DNA of 13,370 nt from Gammaproteobacteria bacterium (GTDB taxonomy: Bacteria > Pseudomonadota > Gammaproteobacteria > Steroidobacterales > JABDKV01): positions 1-13,370 of the forward strand of contig JAOTXR010000019.1 in the NCBI GenBank assembly GCA_029862285.1, in the 5' to 3' direction. This document shows, piece by piece, positions 7,227-13,370 of this stretch. The notes below the pieces were generated by a model. It was not told the origin of the DNA and did not search any database. It worked only from the letters and a program-made list of their open reading frames with translations. The translations under genes and the position numbers were made by a program. Positions within the stretch are counted from its first letter, which is position 1. Each line of letters opens with the position of its first letter.

Positions 7227-8458
7227 CGTACTGCGCTTTGTCGAATCGCGCCGGTCTTCAGATGACTCAGTGCCTGGCGCAACTGGTAGTCTTCGCGCAG
7301 TAACGATGCGGCTTCTTCCAGCCACAGGCTGGTATCGGCGGAATCGTCGCCCGACACATCCAGCTCAATGTCAGGTTTTATACCCAGCTGATGAATGGAT
7401 CGGCCCGACGGTGTGAAGTAGCGAGATGTCGTGAGTTTGATTGCGCGGCCGTCGGACAGCGGCATGACCGTTTGCACGGAGCCCTTGCCAAAACTGGTCG
7501 AGCCGAGGATTACAGCACGATCGTGATCCTGCAGCGCGCCTGCGACGATTTCCGAAGCGGAAGCTGTACCGGCGTTTATCAGAACGGCGATGCTGGCACC
7601 GCGTGAAATATCTCCCGGGTTGGCGTCCATGGAAAAATCAGCTTCAATGGCACGGCCGCTGGCAGATACGATTGAACCAATTTCCAGGAACGCGTCGGAA
7701 ACGTCGACGGCTGCTTCCAGTACGCCACCAGGGTTGTTACGTAAATCGATGACGATGCCGTTGAGTGTGTCCTCGTTCTGGTCCATCAGCTCCAGCACCG
7801 CCGAGGTCAGGTCGCGGGACGTCGACTCGCTAAACTGACTGACCCTCACGTAGCCATAACCGGGTTCCAGTAATGTGGCGCGGACACTGGTCATTTGTAT
7901 GCGCGCGCGCTTCAGATCGAAATGCAGAAGATCCTCGACTCCGTCTCGCGCTATGGTTAGTCGGACCGGGGTACCCGGCTCCCCACGCATCCGCGAAATG
8001 GTGTCTTCGAGGTCCTGTTCGATCGGATGGCCGTCAACCATCATAAGAATGTCGCCGGGTTTTATGCCGGCCCGATGGGCTGGTGTATGGTCAATGGGCG
8101 ATACCACTACGACCTGATTGTCCTCAATATTCACTTCCAGCCCAACGCCGGTGTAATTGCCGGAGGTGCTGATGCGAATATCGCGGTATTCCTCGGAATC
8201 CAGGAAAGCCGAGTGCGGATCCAGATCAGCGACCATGCCGCGAATTGCCGACTGGATCAAATCGGCATCGTCGACACTGTCAACATATTCGCGTTTGACT
8301 CGTTCGAGAACTTCAGCAAACAGGCGCGCCTCGGCGATCGGCAACGCCTCGATCTCGCGGGCCTCGAGCTCGGCCAGCACAATGCTGCCAACGCTCAGCG
8401 ATACACCGAGGACAACCCCGATGAGGACCGCCAGCAGGCCGCGTGAAAAAACAGACAT
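7223..8458 (-). CDS. ctpA: C-terminal processing peptidase, family S41
   Basis: A periplasmic serine endopeptidase with a Ser-Lys dyad, 411 residues, typical for bacterial CTPs. An N-terminal signal anchor covers about residues 7-29. A PDZ domain spans roughly 95-185, including the G-V-G-L-E-V carboxylate-binding loop and G-I-K-P-G-D-I-L. The S41 domain follows, with substrate motif D-L-R-N-N-P-G-G near 238. The catalytic residues by alignment with Prc are Ser300 (in GTASASE), Lys325 (in FGKGSVQ) and Gln329; the 25-residue Ser-Lys spacing equals that of E. coli Prc S452/K477. In Pseudomonas, CtpA with a lipoprotein partner degrades peptidoglycan hydrolases; sitting between envC and yibQ fits control of wall hydrolysis. 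An AAGGAG site lies 5 nt before the ATG. The 163-nt gap to envC may carry a separate promoter, but I see no clear box. Confidence 0.95.
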   Translation of the reverse strand: MSVFSRGLLAVLIGVVLGVSLSVGSIVLAELEAREIEALPIAEARLFAEVLERVKREYVDSVDDADLIQSAIRGMVADLDPHSAFLDSEEYRDIRISTSGNYTGVGLEVNIEDNQVVVVSPIDHTPAHRAGIKPGDILMMVDGHPIEQDLEDTISRMRGEPGTPVRLTIARDGVEDLLHFDLKRARIQMTSVRATLLEPGYGYVRVSQFSESTSRDLTSAVLELMDQNEDTLNGIVIDLRNNPGGVLEAAVDVSDAFLEIGSIVSASGRAIEADFSMDANPGDISRGASIAVLINAGTASASEIVAGALQDHDRAVILGSTSFGKGSVQTVMPLSDGRAIKLTTSRYFTPSGRSIHQLGIKPDIELDVSGDDSADTSLWLEEAASLLREDYQLRQALSHLKTGAIRQSAVR

Positions 8459-8463
8459 TAATA

Positions 8464-8469
8464 CTCCTT
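8464..8469 (-). promoter_or_regulatory. Strong ribosome-binding site of ctpA
   Basis: AAGGAG on the minus strand, 5 nt from the ATG at 8456-8458. It is the best such site among the leftward genes and suggests ctpA is translated independently of envC, which ends 163 nt earlier. Confidence 0.7.
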
Positions 8470-8621
8470 ACACAACCGGGTCACCGGCTGGGCGGGAATT
8501 CAAGATATCACAAACGCCTATTTACAGTGTAGTCGGCTGATTTTTAAAGAGAAGAAGGGGCCAACAACTCCGGGCGGCCGGGACGATTCATGGATCCTGC
8601 CTGGCCACCGCTAAAAGGACT

Positions 8622-9782
8622 TCATTTCGCCACGCTTACTTTATGCGCGAACCAGTGGTGCGGATTGACCGGCGTTCGCTTATGACGTATTTCAAAATAG
8701 AGCGCCGGTTGTGGCTGGCCGCCACTGTCGCCAACTGTTCCGACAACCTCCCCGGCATCGACCCAGTCGCCGGCCGATTTATCCAGTCGTTCGTTGTGTC
8801 CGTACAGACTCAGGTAGCCATCGCCGTGCTCTATCACCACCAGTAGTCCCAATCCGGGCAACCAGTCCGCGTATGCGACGCGCCCATGCGCGATAGCGCG
8901 TACGTGTTCGCCACGCTCGGCACCTATCAGCACACCATTCCATTTCATGGAGCGGCCGGATCTCGGCCGGCCAAAATTACCCAGTAATCTGCCTTTTGCC
9001 GGCCAGGCAAGTTTGCCTTTGAGTTCCACAAAGGGTCGCTGCGACTCGACCGGAAACTCGGCGAGGACTCGCTCGAGTTCCTGGAGCAATCTAACAAGAG
9101 CCTCTTCCTGGCGCTGCAGGCCGGTAAGTGCAGAACCTCCCTGACGAATACGCTGCTCCAGAGAACTGACTATTGCGCTACGTTTTTCCCGTCCACCTTC
9201 CAGACTGGTCAACTCTTCAGCACGACGGCGCTCGAGTTCAGCCAACCGATCGTTTTCGGCCGCAACTTCAATTTCGATACGTGTCAGTTCAGCAAGATTT
9301 TTTTCCACGCTTTGGATATGCGCAACCCGGCTTTCAGTCAAATAACGGTAATAAACACTCTGCCGGCCAATGACTGCCGGATCGCGGTTACTCAGGAGCA
9401 ATTTCAACCGCTCCTCGTTGCCGTTGATATAAGCGGCCCGCAACTGGCCTGCGAGCCCGGCACGTTCGTGATCCAGTTCTGCGATTTTTTGCCTTTTTTG
9501 TTCCTGCAGAGCCTGGTGCCGCGCTTCGGTGCTTTCGCGCTCTGTTCGCAGGTCGTTGAGATTTCTTCGTACCGAGCCCAGCAAGCGTTCGATATCGCGC
9601 AACCTTGCGGTGACGCTGTCACGCCGCTCCACGTCGGAGTCGATGACATTACGAAGTTTCTGAATTCTGTGCCGAACCTGATCGAGTTCGCGCTCTTTGT
9701 CCGCCCTGTCGCCGGCCGCCATGCCGACACCTGCATACAGAACTGCAGCAATCACGGGCAACACCAGTGTTTTTAGCGTCAT
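8622..9782 (-). CDS. envC: Murein hydrolase activator EnvC (degenerate LytM/M23)
   Basis: A periplasmic divisome factor that activates septal amidases (AmiA/AmiB in E. coli) through an autoinhibited coiled coil linked to FtsEX; that role is known for EnvC and inferred here. The 386-residue protein has a signal peptide (cleavage near A-A-G-D, residue 24), a long charged coiled coil from about 25 to 245 rich in R-E-R-E-L and L-E-R-R repeats, and a C-terminal LytM domain. The LytM domain is degenerate: the first zinc motif reads M-K-W-N-G-V-L-I-G, with neither the His nor the Asp, and the third is L-Y-G-H-N in place of H-x-H. As in E. coli EnvC, it should be a non-enzymatic activator. It starts 111 nt from yibN, divergently, and heads the ctpA-yibQ group. 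No clear ribosome-binding site precedes the ATG. Confidence 0.93.
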   Translation of the reverse strand: MTLKTLVLPVIAAVLYAGVGMAAGDRADKERELDQVRHRIQKLRNVIDSDVERRDSVTARLRDIERLLGSVRRNLNDLRTERESTEARHQALQEQKRQKIAELDHERAGLAGQLRAAYINGNEERLKLLLSNRDPAVIGRQSVYYRYLTESRVAHIQSVEKNLAELTRIEIEVAAENDRLAELERRRAEELTSLEGGREKRSAIVSSLEQRIRQGGSALTGLQRQEEALVRLLQELERVLAEFPVESQRPFVELKGKLAWPAKGRLLGNFGRPRSGRSMKWNGVLIGAERGEHVRAIAHGRVAYADWLPGLGLLVVIEHGDGYLSLYGHNERLDKSAGDWVDAGEVVGTVGDSGGQPQPALYFEIRHKRTPVNPHHWFAHKVSVAK

Positions 9783-9854
9783 CGATGCGCATCGGACTAG
9801 AAAAAGGACCCTGAGTCAAACCCTGATTACGGCCGCAAGGAACCAGTAATACGG

Positions 9855-9863
9855 TGCTATAAT
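9855..9863 (+). promoter_or_regulatory. Extended -10 promoter for yibN-grxC-secB-gpsA
   Basis: The sequence TGC-TATAAT is a perfect extended -10 element (TGnTATAAT). It ends 30 nt before the yibN ATG, giving a leader of about 25 nt. The -35 position (GCAAGG near 9835) is poor, as is common for extended -10 promoters. It lies in the divergent gap shared with envC. Confidence 0.6.
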
Positions 9864-9893
9864 GCGCCGCTTCGCCCGCGCGTCCGTGTTGCA

Positions 9894-10328
9894 ATGAATC
9901 AACTACTGGAATTCGCTACCAATCACCTGCTACTAGTTGCGGCCGCGGCGGTCACCGGCGCGTTATTGCTGTACAACGAGATACGTATGGCCGGTTCCAG
10001 CCGCTATGCGGTCAGTCCGGATCAGGCGGTACGGCTCATGAACAAGGGCGCGCTGGTACTGGATCTGCGCAAGCCAGAAGAATACGCAACCGGCCACCTG
10101 TCAGGTGCGAAGAACCTGCAGCTGGTGGATTTTGACAAGCAGATTGATTCACTCAAACGTTTCCGGAACAAGCCGGTTATTGCCTACGATGAACGCGGTG
10201 CCAATATGCCACGTGCAATTGCGCACCTGCGGCGGGCAGAATTCGAGCACGTATTCAGCCTCCGTGGTGGTCTGCTCGCGTGGCGGGAGGAGCACCTGCC
10301 GCTGGAGAAAGCCGGAAAAAAATCATGA
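9894..10328 (+). CDS. yibN: Membrane-anchored rhodanese-like protein (YibN type)
   Basis: A 144-residue protein with one N-terminal membrane helix (residues 9-26) followed by a rhodanese domain facing the cytoplasm or periplasm. Rhodanese-fold landmarks are present: L-D-L-R-K-P-E-E-Y near 56, G-H-L-S-G-A-K-N-L near 67, and G-G-L-L-A-W near 126. The active-site loop reads P-V-I-A-Y-D-E-R-G, with Asp where catalytic rhodaneses have Cys, and the whole protein contains no cysteine, so classical sulfurtransfer is not expected. As I remember it, E. coli YibN also has Asp there, so this seems to be a family trait. It is the first gene of the rightward operon, and its stop overlaps the grxC start (ATGA). 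Its role is unknown. Confidence 0.88.
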   Translation: MNQLLEFATNHLLLVAAAAVTGALLLYNEIRMAGSSRYAVSPDQAVRLMNKGALVLDLRKPEEYATGHLSGAKNLQLVDFDKQIDSLKRFRNKPVIAYDERGANMPRAIAHLRRAEFEHVFSLRGGLLAWREEHLPLEKAGKKS

Positions 10329-10612
10329 GCTCTTCAGTGCAGGCTGAACCGGCGGTTGCAGAGGTGATAGTTTATGGCACAGCACGATGTCCCTATTGTG
10401 TTCGCGCCCGATCGCTACTGGAGAGCAAGGGGATCGACTATCAGGACATTCGACTGGAAGAGCACCCGGAACGCCGTCAGGAAATGGAGCGACTCAGCAA
10501 GCGGCGTACCGTGCCACAAATTTTTATCGACGGCGTGCATATTGGCGGCTGCGACGAGTTATATGAACTCGAGTACGCCGGTGAGCTCGACAGCGCGCTG
10601 CACATTACCTGA
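10325..10612 (+). CDS. grxC: Glutaredoxin 3
   Basis: A dithiol glutaredoxin that uses glutathione to reduce protein disulfides and mixed disulfides in the cytoplasm. The ATG at 10325 overlaps the yibN stop and gives 95 residues. This is about ten longer than E. coli GrxC because of a short polar leader before V-I-V-Y-G. An ATG further upstream, inside yibN, would add 15 unrelated residues. The active site C22-P-Y-C25 is visible. The cis-proline motif T-V-P-Q-I-F-I and the glutathione-binding G-G-C-D segment follow at the expected spacing. Linkage to secB is widely conserved in Gammaproteobacteria. The secB ATG begins 17 nt after its stop. Confidence 0.93.
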   Translation: MSSSVQAEPAVAEVIVYGTARCPYCVRARSLLESKGIDYQDIRLEEHPERRQEMERLSKRRTVPQIFIDGVHIGGCDELYELEYAGELDSALHIT

Positions 10613-10629
10613 TTTAGAAGGAAAATCAT

Positions 10630-11118
10630 ATGAGTGACGAAACAGCTGCCGCAAGCGCACCAGAAAAGCAGATTGTCATCCAGAAACTGTATGTTAAAGA
10701 CCTGTCTTTCGAAGCGCCCAATACGCCAGCGGTTTACAGTCAAGAGTGGCGCCCGGAAATCAACCTCAACCTGCAGACCAAGAATTCACAGGTTGGCGAC
10801 GACACGCGTGAAGTGGTGCTTTCGGTCACAGCTGAAGCAAAGCTGGGCGACAAAGTCGCGTTCATAGTAGAGGTGCATCAGGCCGGCGTATTCCTGATCA
10901 AAGGGTTTACTCCGGACGAACAAGCGCAAATAATCGGTGCATATTGCCCCAACCTGTTGTTCCCATTTGCGCGTGAAGCAATTACTGACCTGGTCGGCAA
11001 AGGCGGGTTTCCCGGATTGCTGTTGCAGCCGGTGAACTTTGATGCCCTTTACATCCAGCAGATGGAAGAGATGGCCAAGGCAAAAGCAGAAAGCGCGACT
11101 ACCAGCGACAAGCATTGA
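10630..11118 (+). CDS. secB: Protein-export chaperone SecB
   Basis: A tetrameric cytoplasmic chaperone that holds preproteins unfolded and hands them to SecA for Sec-dependent export. The length of 162 residues is normal. Family sequence is clear throughout: K-L-Y-V-K-D-L-S-F-E-A-P-N-T-P near the N-terminus, W-R-P-E-I-N-L-N-L, the V-E-V-H-Q-A-G-V-F strand, the Y-C-P-N-L-L-F-P-F-A-R-E motif around residues 110-121, and a C-terminal P-V-N-F-D-A-L-Y. A polar N-terminal tail precedes the fold. AGAAGGA lies 8 nt before the ATG. The stop TGA overlaps the TTG of gpsA by three of four bases (TTGA), a sign of translational coupling. Confidence 0.97.
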   Translation: MSDETAAASAPEKQIVIQKLYVKDLSFEAPNTPAVYSQEWRPEINLNLQTKNSQVGDDTREVVLSVTAEAKLGDKVAFIVEVHQAGVFLIKGFTPDEQAQIIGAYCPNLLFPFAREAITDLVGKGGFPGLLLQPVNFDALYIQQMEEMAKAKAESATTSDKH

Positions 11119-12122
11119 CGGACCACAGGAAACCGATCGCTGTAATTGGCGCCGGCTCGTGGGGCACCGCACTGGCAATTCAGTTTGCACGCACTGCCCG
11201 ACCGACTCTCTTGTGGGGTCACGAAACTGATCATATTGAGAAGCTCAAGCGTGAGCGCGTCAACGGGGCATTCCTTCCAGGCGCAAAATTTCCCGATGCC
11301 CTTCAGGTAGAACCAAGCCTGTCGCGGGCACTCGGTGCAGCGACGGACGTGCTCATTGCGGTACCCAGCCACGCGTTTCGCGAAGTTCTCAAACGAGTGA
11401 AGCCGCTGCTGCTCCCCGGCGCAAGGTTGTGCTGGGCGACGAAGGGATTTGAGATGGATACCGGCAAATTGCCACATGAGGTCGCGACCGACGTACTGGG
11501 TGACGAGATACCAAAAGCGATGTTATCCGGGCCCACGTTCGCCTCGGAAGTGGGTCGTGGCCTGCCAACGGCGATGACTGTCGCATCGGAGGATGAGGCC
11601 TTCGCCCATGACATTGCCGCGACGATTTCAACCGAGCAATTCCGGGCCTATACAACCACTGACGTAATCGGTGTCGAGGTCGGCGCCGCGGTCAAGAACG
11701 TCATGGCTATCGGCGCTGGTATCTGCGACGGCCTGGGCTTTGGCGCCAACACTCGCGTGGCGTTGATTACGCGCGGCTTATACGAAATGACTCGGCTGGG
11801 TCTGGCGCTGGGTGCCCGGGCCGATACCTTCATGGGTCTGGCCGGCATGGGCGACCTGGTGTTGACATGTACCGACGACCAATCCCGCAACCGCCGTATG
11901 GGGCTCGCGCTGGCTGCAGGCAAGGGTATCGAAGCTGCGCAACGTGAGATCGGTCAGGTCGTTGAAGGCGTGCACGCGGCACGGGCGGTGTGGGAAGTTG
12001 CGCAGCGGCTCGAGGTCGATATGCCGATTACCGAAGAGATTTATCGTGTGCTCTACGAAAATCGTGATCCAAAAAATGCGGTTGCGATTTTGATGGGGCG
12101 TGAACTCCGCCGCGAATATTGA
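11115..12122 (+). CDS. gpsA: NAD(P)-dependent glycerol-3-phosphate dehydrogenase
   Basis: Reduces dihydroxyacetone phosphate to sn-glycerol-3-phosphate, the backbone for membrane phospholipids. The start is TTG at 11115-11117, overlapping the secB stop. The second residue onward (T-D-H-R-K-P-I-A-V-I-G) leads straight into the Rossmann motif GAGSWG (residues 12-17), leaving no room for a later start. The 335 residues match the family length. Lys110 (A-T-K-G-F-E) and Lys194 (A-A-V-K-N-V-M-A-I-G) occupy the conserved active-site positions, followed by G-L-G-F-G-A-N-T-R-V-A-L-I-T-R-G. It is the last gene of the yibN operon. Its TGA is immediately followed by the complement of the trmL stop. No cysE follows, unlike E. 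coli. Confidence 0.97.
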   Translation: MTDHRKPIAVIGAGSWGTALAIQFARTARPTLLWGHETDHIEKLKRERVNGAFLPGAKFPDALQVEPSLSRALGAATDVLIAVPSHAFREVLKRVKPLLLPGARLCWATKGFEMDTGKLPHEVATDVLGDEIPKAMLSGPTFASEVGRGLPTAMTVASEDEAFAHDIAATISTEQFRAYTTTDVIGVEVGAAVKNVMAIGAGICDGLGFGANTRVALITRGLYEMTRLGLALGARADTFMGLAGMGDLVLTCTDDQSRNRRMGLALAAGKGIEAAQREIGQVVEGVHAARAVWEVAQRLEVDMPITEEIYRVLYENRDPKNAVAILMGRELRREY

Positions 12123-12587
12123 CTAGCCGGCGCCTTTGAACCCCAGCTGTCGCCAGGCTTCGTAGACCATAACTGCAACTGCGTTTGACAGGTTCAAGCT
12201 GCGGCTATCCGGACGCATTGGGATTCGTAGCACCTGGCGTTGCGGCAAACTGTCGAGCAGCGCCTGTGGCAAACCGCGCGTCTCCGGGCCAAACACCAGG
12301 GCATCACCGTCGCAATAGTCAACGGCATCGTGACGCGTCTTCCCACGAGTGGAAACCGCATAAAGTGTTGCAGACGACAAGGTCTGCATACATGCTTCCA
12401 GAGATTCATGTTCACGGATATCGGCGTAGTCGTGATAATCCAGACCAGCACGCCGCATCCGCCGTTCGCTGAGTTCAAAACCCAGTGGGTGGACCAGATG
12501 CAGGCAAGCACCGGTGTTGGCGCACAGGCGGATTACATTGCCCGTGTTTGGTGGAATCTCCGGCTGGTAAAGAACTACGTGTAACAT
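12123..12587 (-). CDS. trmL: tRNA (cytidine(34)-2'-O)-methyltransferase TrmL
   Basis: A SPOUT-class enzyme that 2'-O-methylates the wobble nucleotide (C34 or cmnm5U34) of leucine tRNAs using S-adenosylmethionine. The ATG at 12585-12587 gives 154 residues, the normal TrmL length, beginning [17 protein letters not shown]. The longer reading frame adds 25 residues of low-complexity T-H-T-H and is not credible. The trefoil-knot motifs are present: R-L-C-A-N-T-G near 20, [11 protein letters not shown], and [15 protein letters not shown]. The gene is convergent with gpsA with no base between the two stop codons, and divergent from pyrD with a 44-nt gap. No clear ribosome-binding site precedes the ATG. 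Confidence 0.95.
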   Translation of the reverse strand: MLHVVLYQPEIPPNTGNVIRLCANTGACLHLVHPLGFELSERRMRRAGLDYHDYADIREHESLEACMQTLSSATLYAVSTRGKTRHDAVDYCDGDALVFGPETRGLPQALLDSLPQRQVLRIPMRPDSRSLNLSNAVAVMVYEAWRQLGFKGAG

Positions 12588-12631
12588 AGATGAATGCTGT
12601 CGCGCATGGGTATGAGTATGGGTAGCAGAAT

Positions 12632-13370
12632 TTGAACGACATCGACGCCACTTTGCCACCATCGTCGCTCAAGGCCGACCTCTGCGGTCTTGAATTAGCG
12701 TCGCCCATCGTCTTGTTGTCGGGTTGTGTCGGCTTTGGCGAAGAGTATACGCGTGTGGACGGCTTCTCCAACCGGCAGGTCGGCGCAGTCGTCTTAAAAG
12801 GCACTACGCTGGAGCCCCGGCTGGGCAATCCCCCACATCGTGTGTGGGAAACACCAATGGGCATGCTTAATGCCATTGGACTGCAGAACCCGGGGGTCGA
12901 CGTGGTAATCAACGAAATCCTGCCAACGCTGGATTTCGGCGAGACCCGTTTTATTGCAAACGTCTGTGGTTCGACCATAGATGACTATGTCGAAGTCACC
13001 CGCCGCTTCGACGACTCACCGATAGACGCGATCGAAATCAATATTTCCTGCCCCAACATCAAGGAAGGCGGCGTCGCCTTTGGCAATCACCCGCAAATGT
13101 CTGCACGTGTAGTTGCCGCCTGCCGCGCGGTGACCGACAAACCGCTGATTACCAAACTGTCCCCAAACCAGACCGACATCACAGAAAACGCACGTCTTTG
13201 CATAGAGGCGGGTACCGATGCGTTGGCTGTTATCAATACGATTATGGGAATGGCCATCGACGTGGAATCGCGGCAGCCGGTAATCGGCAACGTTCAGGGC
13301 GGTTTGTCCGGGCCGGCAATCAAGCCGATTGCACTGCTCAAGGTACACCAGGTTTTCGACGTCGCGCGCC
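12632..13370 (+). CDS. pyrD: Dihydroorotate dehydrogenase, class 1B-type catalytic subunit (3' truncated)
   Basis: Oxidises dihydroorotate to orotate with FMN in pyrimidine synthesis. The visible 246 codons, open to the right edge, cover most of an approximately 300-residue protein. Landmarks in order are V-V-L-K-G-T-T with Lys56, the substrate loop [10 protein letters not shown] (Asn80), A-N-V-C-G-S-T, and N-I-S-C-P-N with catalytic-type Cys140. These are followed by T-K-L-S-P-N, and L-S-G-P-A-I-K-P near the end. A Cys base and absence of an N-terminal membrane extension indicate class 1, and the I-K-E-G-G and A-I-D-V-E-S-R patterns fit 1B, which normally pairs with a PyrK subunit. The start is probably TTG 12632: an in-frame stop lies at 12623-12625, and no ATG or GTG occurs before conserved sequence. 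TTG 12653 is the alternative. Confidence 0.9.
   Translation, partial: MNDIDATLPPSSLKADLCGLELASPIVLLSGCVGFGEEYTRVDGFSNRQVGAVVLKGTTLEPRLGNPPHRVWETPMGMLNAIGLQNPGVDVVINEILPTLDFGETRFIANVCGSTIDDYVEVTRRFDDSPIDAIEINISCPNIKEGGVAFGNHPQMSARVVAACRAVTDKPLITKLSPNQTDITENARLCIEAGTDALAVINTIMGMAIDVESRQPVIGNVQGGLSGPAIKPIALLKVHQVFDVAR

Noticed and set aside
7227..7325. An ATG start 33 codons upstream for yibQ
   Set aside because: The extension lies within the ctpA frame, is polar and would precede the signal peptide. GTG 7226 gives a typical junction.
8459..8621. A terminator or promoter in the gap between envC and ctpA
   Set aside because: Only four-base GC-rich palindromes (for example around 8569-8580) without a T-run, and no convincing -35/-10 pair, are visible. 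Only the ctpA ribosome-binding site is listed.
8643..9776. Evidence that the LytM domain of envC is a broken pseudogene
   Set aside because: Loss of the zinc ligands is normal for EnvC-type activators, and the frame is full length.
9792..9819. TTGACT on the minus strand (9814-9819) as a -35 box for envC
   Set aside because: At a 17-nt spacing the -10 would read TCCGAT and the start site would fall almost on the ATG. Support is too weak.
12588..12662. A 25-residue N-terminal extension of trmL with T-H-T-H repeats
   Set aside because: TrmL proteins begin at the M-L-H-V-V-L-Y motif. The extension is low complexity and would overlap the pyrD start.

Overview
The window looks like ordinary core chromosome of a gammaproteobacterium, with roughly mid-50s percent GC by eye and dense, tightly spaced genes. 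The main evidence is the block yibN-grxC-secB-gpsA with a trmL neighbour, lying divergent to an envC/ctpA/yibQ block; this arrangement is familiar from Pseudomonas and, in part, E. coli. An N-terminally membrane-anchored TolB-like/TPR protein suggests an environmental lineage such as the Woeseia or Steroidobacter type, but that is only a guess. I see no tRNA, rRNA, CRISPR array, insertion sequence or phage gene.

Layout. At the left edge, positions 1-34 may hold the first 11 codons of a leftward gene. A divergent regulatory gap with a TATAAT box and two short inverted repeats follows. Next is a rightward gene for a membrane-anchored TPR protein, whose conserved N-terminus begins upstream of its first ATG. 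Convergent with it is a leftward five-gene cluster (6357 down to 2265): a small lipoprotein, a proteasome-like Ntn-hydrolase with Ser instead of Thr as predicted nucleophile, a GFA/CENP-V zinc protein, a lipoprotein of the dipeptidyl-peptidase III (M49) type, and a YhhN/TMEM86 membrane protein. Spacings of 1, 12, 25 and 20 nt suggest one transcript. A hairpin with a T-run separates it from the envelope block envC-ctpA-yibQ (9782 down to 6426), which serves septal murein hydrolase activation, periplasmic proteolysis and a NodB-fold deacetylase-like protein.

From a divergent promoter region at 9783-9893, yibN, grxC, secB and gpsA run rightward with overlapping or short junctions: a membrane rhodanese-like protein, a glutaredoxin, the Sec export chaperone and glycerol-3-phosphate dehydrogenase. 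trmL (tRNA wobble methylation) runs leftward and ends exactly where gpsA ends. Finally, a rightward, 3'-truncated class 1B-type dihydroorotate dehydrogenase gene starts at a probable TTG and runs off the right edge.

The window is mostly housekeeping. The least understood part is the 2265-6357 cluster, where an orphan proteasome-like peptidase, a lipid-anchored metallopeptidase and a possible lysoplasmalogenase are co-transcribed with an uncharacterised lipoprotein.
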